Shown: in pieces, positions 55,398 through 64,000 of the stretch | How positions within the stretch are numbered: the stretch's first letter is position 1 | Layout: each line of letters begins with the position of its first letter | NCBI GenBank assembly: GCA_015060625.1 | Contig: SUYC01000001.1 | Location: forward strand, 62,001-126,000 | Length of the DNA: 64,000 nucleotides | Reading direction: 5' to 3' | DNA from: Xylanibacter ruminicola | Lineage (GTDB): Bacteria; Bacteroidota; Bacteroidia; Bacteroidales; Bacteroidaceae | Notes under the pieces: generated by a model | What the model was told of the DNA's origin: nothing | The model's database searches: none | The model's input: only the letters and a program-made list of their open reading frames with translations | Translations under genes and position numbers: made by a program

Positions 55398-57707
55398 ATG
55401 AGTGTGATTAGTAATAACTATACCCGCTGGCATTTGCTTGTGATGCTATTGCTGGCAGTAGCGACGGTTGAGGCGCAGACTGTATGGAGACTGCAGTTGG
55501 ATAAGCATCATCTATTATTGAATGCGGATGCTGAATCGGCTGATAATCAAGCGTTTGTGTTTAATGACTTTCAGGAGGTGGTGAAGCATCTGGGTGATAG
55601 TTGTGTGCTGTATGTGGCGCCGGGGGTGTACTGGGTGGACGATCCTGACGATCCTGAAATCAAGGTGGGGAAGGACGGACGAGTGCCTTTCGGATGCGTC
55701 GTCAGATGTAGAAATCTGCGCATCATCGGACTCGATTCGCAGGCGCAGAATACCGTGCTGGCGGCCCAACGCGGACAGACGCAAGGGGCCATCGGCAACT
55801 TTACGATGCTCGACATCTGGAGCGACTCGCTGGTGGTGGAGAACCTGACGCTGGGCAACTACTGCAACGTGGATCTGGACTATCATCAAAACCCCGCGCT
55901 CTCGCGAAAAAAACGTAGCGACGCCATCACGCAGGCTCACGTAGGCTACGTGCACGGACGCTCGCTCACAGCGCGCAACGTGCGGTTTATCAGCCGACTG
56001 AACCTGAACCCGCTCAATGGCGCCGAGCATTCCTACTACGAGAACTGTCACTTCGAATGTACCGACGATGCGATGAACGGCACCGCCGTGTATCGCCATT
56101 GCACGATTGACCTCTACGGACAGAAGCCCTTCTGGAGCACCTTTGGACGGGGAGCGATGTTCGTGGATTGCGACTTCAATGTGATGACCAATAACCGCGA
56201 GATGTACTTCTGCAAGCAGGGTGGGCCACTGGCGCTCATCGACTGCCGCTACCATGCGCCCTCAGACAGCATCTATATCGGCTGGACAGCCTATCCGCAG
56301 AAATGGCTGCGCTGCTATCAGAAGAACTTCACGCTGAACGGCCGTCCTTACATCATAGGCACCAGGCAGCAGGAGAACACCATCGTGATAGACGCGCTGC
56401 CCGTGCAGCCCAACGAACCGCCTTATCTGGCCATCAGTCGCCACGAAGCTGAGATGCAGGTGGGTGGCGAGCCGCTGAGGCTACACGTGCAGGGCAACGG
56501 AAGGAAGGTGGTGTGGCAGATACCAGCACCCTACAACCAGATAGCTACTCTGGATGCGCCAACGGGCGACTCGGTCGTGGTGTCGGTTGCTTGCGAACAG
56601 ATTGACGATCCTGTAAGCTTCCCCGTGACGGCTTATGCTGCCGATGGCCATAACATACCGGCAGTAGCCGTGTGCCAGGTGACGATACAGCCACCTCTGT
56701 TGCCGGTGCCAACCTTCGTGCGCCAGCCTCGGATAACCATCAAGAACGGCGTGGCTCGTGTCGACTACCAGCTCGACTTGCAGGGTCACAAAGACCAGAC
56801 GCGCATCGTATGGGGCCGACTGGATAGCGACGACTGCCAGCAGGAGGCCTTTCTGGCCGATAGTAATGACGGGCCGCAATATGCCTACAAGTTGCGCCCC
56901 AGCGACGTAGGTCGCCGACTGATAGTGAGCTTGCGTCCGGCGAGCGACAGGAGTGTGAAAGGAGAACTGACGCAGGTGGTGAGCAGGCAGATTCGTGCGA
57001 AAGACATCAGGCAGCCATACTGTCTGGAGACTGATTTTAGCGATATCCGTTGCCAGTGGAGCCAAGGGCTTGTGGCTGACGCCTGGCAGGCCGATGGCTT
57101 CAAGCCTGCCGACACGGTCGAATATCCGTGGACCTTCGACCCGAAGAAACCCATGTGGGAGTATGGTGAGGGATTCAACGGCGCTGTGGGCAAGGGCCTT
57201 TTGCAGGCTCAGCGTGGCGCCCGACTGATGTACACACCTGCCCAGGGCAGCTATGCCGACATGACGCTGACGCTACAGGTGGACCCCACGAAGACGGCCG
57301 GACAGGGCTTCGGCTCGGCCACAGGGCAGTATATGGATGTGTGTCTGAAGTTCGACACCCAGACGCTCACCGGCTACGGGCTGCGCATCATCCGTACCAC
57401 CAAGCATGCCAAAGCGGTAGATTTCTATCTCGTGGCTTATCAGAACGGCACGATCCGTCAGATATCCCAAGCCATCAGCGCCACCTGCTATCGCACCGGT
57501 TGCACCATCACGCTGACAGCCAAGGGGCGCCAGCTGACGGCTCATGTAGAGACAACAACGCCAAAGCCACAAGAGAGCTCGTTGCCCCATGTGGTAGATC
57601 TGAGCGCACAGATAGAGCCATTGCCCTTTGGCGGTATCGCCATCCAGCACACCGGCTCGTGCGGCGAGAGCACCACCATGCTCCACCACCTCGTAGCTAC
57701 TTGGTGA
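55398..57707 (+). CDS. Right-handed beta-helix (pectate-lyase/pectinesterase-like) secreted protein
   Basis: Signal peptide; serial strands such as VVRCRNLRIIGLDSQAQNTVLAA, VENLTLGNY, ARNVRFISR. Confidence 0.65.
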   Translation: MSVISNNYTRWHLLVMLLLAVATVEAQTVWRLQLDKHHLLLNADAESADNQAFVFNDFQEVVKHLGDSCVLYVAPGVYWVDDPDDPEIKVGKDGRVPFGCVVRCRNLRIIGLDSQAQNTVLAAQRGQTQGAIGNFTMLDIWSDSLVVENLTLGNYCNVDLDYHQNPALSRKKRSDAITQAHVGYVHGRSLTARNVRFISRLNLNPLNGAEHSYYENCHFECTDDAMNGTAVYRHCTIDLYGQKPFWSTFGRGAMFVDCDFNVMTNNREMYFCKQGGPLALIDCRYHAPSDSIYIGWTAYPQKWLRCYQKNFTLNGRPYIIGTRQQENTIVIDALPVQPNEPPYLAISRHEAEMQVGGEPLRLHVQGNGRKVVWQIPAPYNQIATLDAPTGDSVVVSVACEQIDDPVSFPVTAYAADGHNIPAVAVCQVTIQPPLLPVPTFVRQPRITIKNGVARVDYQLDLQGHKDQTRIVWGRLDSDDCQQEAFLADSNDGPQYAYKLRPSDVGRRLIVSLRPASDRSVKGELTQVVSRQIRAKDIRQPYCLETDFSDIRCQWSQGLVADAWQADGFKPADTVEYPWTFDPKKPMWEYGEGFNGAVGKGLLQAQRGARLMYTPAQGSYADMTLTLQVDPTKTAGQGFGSATGQYMDVCLKFDTQTLTGYGLRIIRTTKHAKAVDFYLVAYQNGTIRQISQAISATCYRTGCTITLTAKGRQLTAHVETTTPKPQESSLPHVVDLSAQIEPLPFGGIAIQHTGSCGESTTMLHHLVATW

Positions 57708-57732
57708 AGACATGGTGTGATACACTCGTCTA

Positions 57733-59049
57733 TCATCGTAAAGAATGGGTAATCATCCGGCGGAAAAATACGTTTGGGATGGCCACGCCCAAGGCGATGA
57801 ACAGGATGATGAGCGAAGCCTGGATGGCATTGTTCATCGCCACCGTCACCTCGCCCTCCACGCCGTGCATATTGATAAATGCAAACAGCGCCCTGTACAT
57901 CAGTACTCCGGGAATCATCGGGATGACGCTGGGGATGCTGAGCAGCTGATGGGGCGTGTGCAGCCGGCGAACCAGCGCACAACAGATGATGCTGACCACA
58001 GCCGAACCTGCAAACGAACCAACCACCAACCCTTGATCCAAACCGATGTTTCCACTCGATGGACCGAGATTGACGAAGTTTCTCGTGCACACGCTGATGA
58101 TGCCTCCAAGGGCCACCACCCACATGAGTTGGCGTGGGGTGTTGAATATCATCGAGAAACCGATGGCCGAAATGGCGGCGGCCAACATATACTCGTCGTA
58201 GGCGTGATGGGGAGTCATAGGCAGATCCTTGGCAAAATTGTCGATGCCACACACCTGGATGGCAAAGGCGATGCCAAAAGCCATGGCCAGCAGCATCATG
58301 AGTGTGTTAACGGCGCGCGTCATGCCCACCTGGGTGAAGCCCGACAGCATGTCGCTCACAAAATTGATGAGTGGCACGCCCGGCACGATAAACAGCGCAC
58401 AGGCCAGCAGCGGGTGCCATGGGGTAGTGGATACCAGCATCTGCGGCAGCCAACTGCTGGTTTGTGCAGCGGCCGACAGCAAGCTGAACCCCCAGGCCAG
58501 GAGCGTGGATACAAAGGCGGCGATGCCGATGTTCACGTAGGCATTACTGCCTTTCTCGTTCAGCAGCATGCGCAGGCGCAAACCGATGATGGCAGCCAGA
58601 GCGGCATAGAAAAAGGCGGTCCAGTCGCATCCGAACTGAATGCAGAATCCGCCACAGGCCAGTCCGCCACCCACAGCCACCTGCCAGGGCGAGTAGTTAC
58701 GCTTCTGGCTGGCAATGTAGTCGAGCTCCTGTTGGTAGCGGTCCAGCTGATAGTGCAGGCGCAGGGCCTTGCACGACAGATGGCTCACCTGGCGCAGGGT
58801 GTCGAGGTTGACGCCATGTTTCTCTACGCGCTGAAACTTGGTGAACGAGCGCTCATCGTCCGACAGGTTTACCATCAGCATGTTGTACACAATATAGATG
58901 TGTAACCGATCGAGTGGCAGCCCTAAGTAAGCCGCCACTCGTTTCATGGTTCTCATGGTACGACTGGTATCTGCTGCGCTCTCCATCAATAAACATCCTG
59001 TGCGCAGTAGCAAATCCAGCCTTCTTTGCAAATTATCTATATTAATCAT
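57733..59049 (-). CDS. Threonine/serine exporter family (ThrE, fused domains)
   Basis: RTGCLLMESAADTSRTMRTMKRVA; two multi-TM halves. Confidence 0.85.
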   Translation of the reverse strand: MINIDNLQRRLDLLLRTGCLLMESAADTSRTMRTMKRVAAYLGLPLDRLHIYIVYNMLMVNLSDDERSFTKFQRVEKHGVNLDTLRQVSHLSCKALRLHYQLDRYQQELDYIASQKRNYSPWQVAVGGGLACGGFCIQFGCDWTAFFYAALAAIIGLRLRMLLNEKGSNAYVNIGIAAFVSTLLAWGFSLLSAAAQTSSWLPQMLVSTTPWHPLLACALFIVPGVPLINFVSDMLSGFTQVGMTRAVNTLMMLLAMAFGIAFAIQVCGIDNFAKDLPMTPHHAYDEYMLAAAISAIGFSMIFNTPRQLMWVVALGGIISVCTRNFVNLGPSSGNIGLDQGLVVGSFAGSAVVSIICCALVRRLHTPHQLLSIPSVIPMIPGVLMYRALFAFINMHGVEGEVTVAMNNAIQASLIILFIALGVAIPNVFFRRMITHSLR

Positions 59050-59375
59050 TTCGTGGTGTTTTCACGTTGTCCAAGAAAAGCGATGATAGGCTCAATCTCG
59101 TGAGGGCGGGCCTGTATCAGCAGGTGGTCGCCATGGTGCAGTACCGTGTCGTCGTCGGGATGCACGATGCAGTTCGATGACTCAGCCAATCGAATCTCGC
59201 GCACCACAAACCGACGACTAATCAGCTCTTCTACCTTGCCCAGCGACATTCCCTCGATGCTCTCGTGCTCTATTACTACAGCAAACTTGCGCTCGTGGTT
59301 GTGTTGCAGATACCAGTAGAGGCAGATGAATAACACAGATAGTTCTCCTAAAACAATAAACCAACTTGAAGACAT
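59046..59375 (-). CDS. Membrane-anchored TrkA-C domain protein
   Basis: N-terminal TM then HPDDDTVLHHGDHLLIQARPHEIE. Confidence 0.65.
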   Translation of the reverse strand: MSSSWFIVLGELSVLFICLYWYLQHNHERKFAVVIEHESIEGMSLGKVEELISRRFVVREIRLAESSNCIVHPDDDTVLHHGDHLLIQARPHEIEPIIAFLGQRENTTK

Positions 59376-59558
59376 AATACCTAAATAATTATATTAAAAC
59401 AGTTATATTTCTTTTTTCCGGGTGCAAAGGTACGGCTTTTCGCTCACCTGGCCTCGCATTGGCTATGACTTGTGCCGAACGCGACGATTTATGTCAAGAC
59501 GAATGCTGCTATCGGCAAAAACGATAGCAAAACGCAATGGCAAATGCATATTTTTTGT

Positions 59559-59566
59559 TACCTTTG
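59559..59566 (+). promoter_or_regulatory. -7 box for the LysR gene
   Basis: TACCTTTG. Confidence 0.4.
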
Positions 59567-59599
59567 CACGCGCAATTCAATTTTAATAATGTATATATC

Positions 59600-60496
59600 A
59601 TGGAAATCAGACAATTGAGATACTTTCTGCGTGTGGCCGAAACGCTCAACTTTTCGCAGGCTGCCCGCGAACTGTTTATCACCCAGAGCACCCTGTCGCA
59701 GCAGATACTGCATCTGGAGCAGGAACTGAACCAGCAACTGTTTGTGCGAAACAGTCACGAGGTGATGCTCACCGAGGCTGGCGAGATACTGCTGCCCATG
59801 GCGCGCGAGAGCATACACATGGTGGACAACTGCGTGCTGCGCCTGCAGGAGCTGAAACAGCTGCTGACGGGCGAACTGAACATTGGCGTCACCTTCTCGT
59901 TCAGCAGTATCATGGCCGAGACGATGACCGACTTTATGCGACAGCACCCCAAGGTGAAACTATCGGTTTGCTACTCGTCGATGGAGGACCTGATTGAGCG
60001 CCTGCTGCGCCACGAGCTCGACCTGGTGCTGGCATTTAAGCCCAACGAGGCCGACCCGCGTATAGAGAGCCGACTGCTGTTTAACAACCGGCTGGCTGCC
60101 GTGGTGAACGACCAGCACCCCCTGGCGGCTGAGAAAAGCATGACGCTGGAAGACCTGCAGCGCTATCCGCTGGTGCTGCCCACCAAAGGACTGCAGGCGC
60201 GAAAGGCATTCGACCGACTGACGGCGCAAAGCGGACTGGAATACAATCTGAAGGCCGAAATAAACAATGTGAGTCTGATTTTTAAATTCGTGCATCAAAC
60301 CAAGTATGTGACCGTACTCTCCGAATCGACCGTTATCGACGAGGATGGACTCACCGCCATCCCCATCATTGCCGATGGCAACGGGATGGAGGGCTGCATA
60401 CATACACTAAAAAACGGCTACCAGAAGGCAGCCGCTCGAGAGTTTATCAAGATGGTTAATCAGAGTATTGCCATCTGGAAAAACATGGCCTTATAA
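59600..60496 (+). CDS. LysR-family transcriptional regulator
   Basis: MEIRQLRYFLRVAETLNFSQAARELFITQSTLSQQILHLEQELNQQLFVR. Confidence 0.95.
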   Translation: MEIRQLRYFLRVAETLNFSQAARELFITQSTLSQQILHLEQELNQQLFVRNSHEVMLTEAGEILLPMARESIHMVDNCVLRLQELKQLLTGELNIGVTFSFSSIMAETMTDFMRQHPKVKLSVCYSSMEDLIERLLRHELDLVLAFKPNEADPRIESRLLFNNRLAAVVNDQHPLAAEKSMTLEDLQRYPLVLPTKGLQARKAFDRLTAQSGLEYNLKAEINNVSLIFKFVHQTKYVTVLSESTVIDEDGLTAIPIIADGNGMEGCIHTLKNGYQKAAAREFIKMVNQSIAIWKNMAL

Positions 60497-60500
60497 CTCG

Positions 60501-61616
60501 TTACTTGATTTTAACCGTTACTTGTGCAGGGCACATATAAGCCGGGTCGTTGCGCTGGTAAAGCGTGCGGCGCAGCAGGCCAGGCTGCGACTTTACCTTG
60601 CCCTTGAACAGCTTGCTGCCCTGATAGATGATGGTAACGGGCTTTTTAAGATCGACCATCTCCTGGCACAGCGAGAGGGTGAGCTGCGAGTAGTCGCAAC
60701 GGCTGATGGTGATGGTGTTGCCGTTGATATCGGCGCGTACCTCCTTGTCGCGAGCCAACTCGTTGGCAGGGGCTGAGAGCCAGTAGAAATAGGGCGTAAC
60801 CACATCGGCCTGGTGCCACACCACACGTTTGGGGTAGGGGTTGCGCTGGTAGTTGGCCATCCAGCTCACAGCCACGGTGTCCACGCGGTCCATCCAGTGG
60901 CCTTTGCCTTCGACGATGTGTCCCTCGTGGATGTAGCCTTCGGGATCGGCTGTGTGCAGCGAGTCCATCTCGGCGATACGATCCTGACAACGATACACGC
61001 GGTCGTAAGCGTCGTCGAGCTGTCCGCACCATATCATAAACGGCGTGTTGCGCAGGTTCAGCAGCGAAACATCACCAGGGTGACCCGCCATCATCGAGGC
61101 GGCTGCCCAGTGGTCGGCCATGCGGGGACCAAGGCGCCACACACCATCGCCACCGGCCGAGTAGCCCATGATGTAAACCTTGTTGGGGTTGACATCGCAG
61201 TAGGCCTGCATCATCATGATAATCTGGCGGTAGAAGGTGTCGTCCTCAGGACGGAAATGAAGGTCCCACGAGTTGGTGATGGCACGCGGACTGAGATAAA
61301 CGGCACCTTGCGGGCGATACAATCGCTTCTGGTTTTCCCATTGCTGGTCGTTCAGTTCGGCAGGTGCACCGCCACCGCCATGTAGCGAGATGTAGAGCGC
61401 ATAGCCATCGGCAGGCTTGGGACCATAAACACTCCAATGCAGTTTCATCGTGAGGCTATCGTTTACCAGCACCTTGTTGCGGTAGGCATCGGCAAACACA
61501 TGACGTACAGAATCTTTCCACTCGTTAATGAGGGTTTGCTTATCGGTTGTAGCTGCACTTGCTGTAAAGGATGTCGTCAGCCACATTAGTAAAATAGTTA
61601 GTTGCTTTGCTTTCAT
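60501..61616 (-). CDS. Alpha/beta-hydrolase (PHB-depolymerase/esterase-like), secreted
   Basis: Signal peptide; GYSAGGDGVWRLGPRMADHWAAASMMAGHPG nucleophile elbow. Confidence 0.75.
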   Translation of the reverse strand: MKAKQLTILLMWLTTSFTASAATTDKQTLINEWKDSVRHVFADAYRNKVLVNDSLTMKLHWSVYGPKPADGYALYISLHGGGGAPAELNDQQWENQKRLYRPQGAVYLSPRAITNSWDLHFRPEDDTFYRQIIMMMQAYCDVNPNKVYIMGYSAGGDGVWRLGPRMADHWAAASMMAGHPGDVSLLNLRNTPFMIWCGQLDDAYDRVYRCQDRIAEMDSLHTADPEGYIHEGHIVEGKGHWMDRVDTVAVSWMANYQRNPYPKRVVWHQADVVTPYFYWLSAPANELARDKEVRADINGNTITISRCDYSQLTLSLCQEMVDLKKPVTIIYQGSKLFKGKVKSQPGLLRRTLYQRNDPAYMCPAQVTVKIK

Positions 61617-61647
61617 TGTTATTCTGAGTTTTTGTGAAAAGAGGTGG

Positions 61648-61677
61648 AGCCACAAGGGTTCCACCTCTCTTGATATA
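61648..61677. terminator. Hairpin terminator
   Basis: GAGGTGGAGCC-ACAAGG-GTTCCACCTC. Confidence 0.5.
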
Positions 61678-61692
61678 CTTATTCAGGAAAAA

Positions 61693-64000
61693 TTAGTCCT
61701 CCCAATTCTCCTGCGTCTTGCGAACGTAGCTCTTGTAGCGGAGCTGAGCCATGCGCTGTGCCTCGGCGAAGAGCTCCTCGGCCTCGTTAGGATAAGCCTT
61801 CTTAACCGACAGGTAACGAACCTCACCGAGCAGGAAGTCGTGGAAGTTCTCCCAGTTAGGCTCCTTAGAGTCGAGTGAGAATGGGTTCTTGCCTTCGTCA
61901 GCCAGAGCTGGGTTATAGCGCCACAGGTGCCAGTAACCGCACTCAACAGCCTTCTTCTCCTCGGCCTGGCTCTTACCCATACCGCCCTTGGCCTTCAGAC
62001 CGTGGTTGATACAGGGAGCGTAAGCGATGATGATAGAAGGGCCGTGCCAAGCCTCAGCCTCGCGGATAGCCTTCAGGGTCTGAGCGTGGTCAGCACCCAT
62101 AGCAATCTGGGCTACATATACATAACCGTAGGTAGTGGCAATCATACCCAGATCCTTCTTGCGGATGCGCTTACCCTGAGCAGCGAACTGAGCGATAGCA
62201 CCAAGAGGAGTAGCCTTAGAAGCCTGACCACCGGTGTTAGAGTAAACCTCAGTATCGAGCACGAGGATATTTACATCTTCACCAGAAGCGATGACGTGGT
62301 CGAGACCACCGTAACCGATATCGTAAGAAGCACCGTCGCCACCGATAATCCACTGGCTGCGCTTTACGAGGTAGTGGTCGAGCGTCTGGAGCTCCTTGCA
62401 GATCTCGCAACCCTTGGCAGCGCAAGCAGCAATCTCTGCACGCAGCTTCGGAGCAATCTCCTTGGTCTTCTCGGCATCGTCCTTGTTGGCAATCCACTCC
62501 TCGGCGAGAGCCTTGTACTCAGGAGTAACATCGCACTTCTCGCAAGCCTCAGCGAGCAGCTTAGCTACGCGCTCCTTCATCTTCTTGTTACCAAGAGCCA
62601 TACCCAGACCGAACTCGCAGAAGTCCTCGAACAGAGAGTTGTTGAATACAGGACCCTGACCCTTCTCGTTCTTAGTGTAAGGTGTAGAAGGAATAGAAGC
62701 AGAGTAGATTGAAGAACATCCAGTAGCGTTGGCGATCATCTGACGGTCACCGAACAGCTGAGAAATCAGCTTAACGTATGGAGTCTCACCGCAACCAGAG
62801 CATGCGCCAGAGAACTCGAACAGAGGCTGAGCGAACTGTGAGTTCTTAACGTTGCTCTTGATGTCAACGAGGTTCTGCTTGCTCTTAACGTTCTTAACCA
62901 GGTACTCCCAGTTCTTAGCCTCCTGAACCATATCGGCTGCATCAGGATTGAATGGAGCCATGGTGAGAGCCTTACCAGTCTTAGGATTGCCTGGGCAGAT
63001 GTCAGCACAGTTACCGCAACCCAGACAGTCGAGTACTGAAGTCTCGATGCGGAAGTGCATGCCCTTCATAGCGGCAGGAGCCTTCATCTCGAGAGTGTCG
63101 GCAGCTGCGGCGAAGCCCTTCAGCTCCTCGTCGTCGAGAACGAATGGACGGATAGCAGCGTGAGGACAGATGTAAGCACACTGGTTACACTGGATACAGT
63201 TGTCCTTGTTCCAAACAGGAACGAAGGCCTCAACACCGCGCTTCTCGTAAGCGGCTGTACCAACCTCCCAAGAACCATCTACGGTGTTGTGTTTAACGAA
63301 GTCAGAAACCTTCAGCAGGTCACCAGCCTGAGCGTTGATAGGACGTACCAGCTCCTTAACGAATGCAGGTGCGTCGTCGGCCTTAACCTCATCATCTGGC
63401 AGGTTAGCCCACTCAGGCTTAACAGTAAGCTGAACATACTCACCACCACGATCGATAGCGGCATAGTTCTTATCAACAACGTCCTGACCCTTAGCGCCGT
63501 AAGACTTCAAGGCAGCAGCCTTCATCTTCTCAACAGCGAGCTCTACGGGGATTACGCCTGTAATACGGAAGAAGGCACTCTGCAGGATAGTGTTGGTACG
63601 GTTACCCAGACCAATCTCCTGAGCAATCTTAGTAGCGTTGATGGTATAAACAGTAATGTTGTTCTGTGCGAAGTAACGCTTTACCTTGTTAGGCATGAAC
63701 TTCTCGAGCTCGTCGGCGTCGAAGATCGTGTTCAGCAGGAACTGACCATTCTTCTGCAGACCGCGAGTAACGTCGTACATGTGCAGGTAAGCCTGTACGT
63801 GGCAAGCCACGAAGTTAGGTGTGGTTACCAAATAGGTAGAGCGGATAGGTGTATCACCGAAACGCAGGTGAGAGCAGGTGAAACCTCCCGACTTCTTAGA
63901 GTCGTAAGAGAAGTAAGCCTGGCAGTACTTGTCGGTGTTGTCACCAATAATCTTAACTGAGTTCTTGTTAGCACCAACGGTACCATCGGCACCCAGACCG
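61693..64000 (-). CDS. nifJ: Pyruvate:ferredoxin (flavodoxin) oxidoreductase, 5' truncated at window end
   Basis: 4Fe-4S CIQCNQCAYICPH and CLGCGNCADICPG, FSGACSGCGETPYVK. Frame continues to 64000 as GLGADGTVGANKNSVKIIG. Confidence 0.96.
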   Translation of the reverse strand, partial: GLGADGTVGANKNSVKIIGDNTDKYCQAYFSYDSKKSGGFTCSHLRFGDTPIRSTYLVTTPNFVACHVQAYLHMYDVTRGLQKNGQFLLNTIFDADELEKFMPNKVKRYFAQNNITVYTINATKIAQEIGLGNRTNTILQSAFFRITGVIPVELAVEKMKAAALKSYGAKGQDVVDKNYAAIDRGGEYVQLTVKPEWANLPDDEVKADDAPAFVKELVRPINAQAGDLLKVSDFVKHNTVDGSWEVGTAAYEKRGVEAFVPVWNKDNCIQCNQCAYICPHAAIRPFVLDDEELKGFAAAADTLEMKAPAAMKGMHFRIETSVLDCLGCGNCADICPGNPKTGKALTMAPFNPDAADMVQEAKNWEYLVKNVKSKQNLVDIKSNVKNSQFAQPLFEFSGACSGCGETPYVKLISQLFGDRQMIANATGCSSIYSASIPSTPYTKNEKGQGPVFNNSLFEDFCEFGLGMALGNKKMKERVAKLLAEACEKCDVTPEYKALAEEWIANKDDAEKTKEIAPKLRAEIAACAAKGCEICKELQTLDHYLVKRSQWIIGGDGASYDIGYGGLDHVIASGEDVNILVLDTEVYSNTGGQASKATPLGAIAQFAAQGKRIRKKDLGMIATTYGYVYVAQIAMGADHAQTLKAIREAEAWHGPSIIIAYAPCINHGLKAKGGMGKSQAEEKKAVECGYWHLWRYNPALADEGKNPFSLDSKEPNWENFHDFLLGEVRYLSVKKAYPNEAEELFAEAQRMAQLRYKSYVRKTQENWED

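Noticed and set aside
57745-58905. 386-aa plus-strand ORF
   Set aside because: Antisense to the ThrE-like exporter; His/Gln/Arg-rich composition typical of shadow frames.
1-64000. tRNA or rRNA genes
   Set aside because: No cloverleaf or rRNA-like sequence recognised by eye; a tRNAscan run would be needed to be certain.

Overview
The window looks like a Bacteroidales (Prevotella-like) chromosome. Promoters repeatedly show the Bacteroidetes -7 box TAnnTTTG, and most genes are core metabolism: thyA/folA, topB, cydAB, truA, tamB, nqrA-F, pflAB, nifJ. The left ~10.7 kb is accessory. It holds a UDG-superfamily-like gene coupled to a RavA/ViaA (MoxR AAA+ / VWA) pair. Next is a ~6.7 kb recombinase-free island: two uncharacterised proteins, an iteron-like CCCCTATATAG array, several small ORFs and a BT4734/VirE-type primase plus P-loop ATPase. 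The island is bracketed by a 21-bp inverted repeat made of REP-like hairpin sequence. A second pattern runs through the window: short degenerate tandem arrays (7-13 nt units, several word families) sit exactly at gene junctions and also lie in frame inside conserved proteins (RsmF-like, GH8, OmpA/PD40, CydA, TamB). Other candidates are a 4 x 22-bp operator array upstream of an HU-like gene, a perfect 19-bp dyad in an efflux-operon promoter, and a small-RNA-sized transcription unit. Everything was read by eye; family names come from recognised motifs, not searches.
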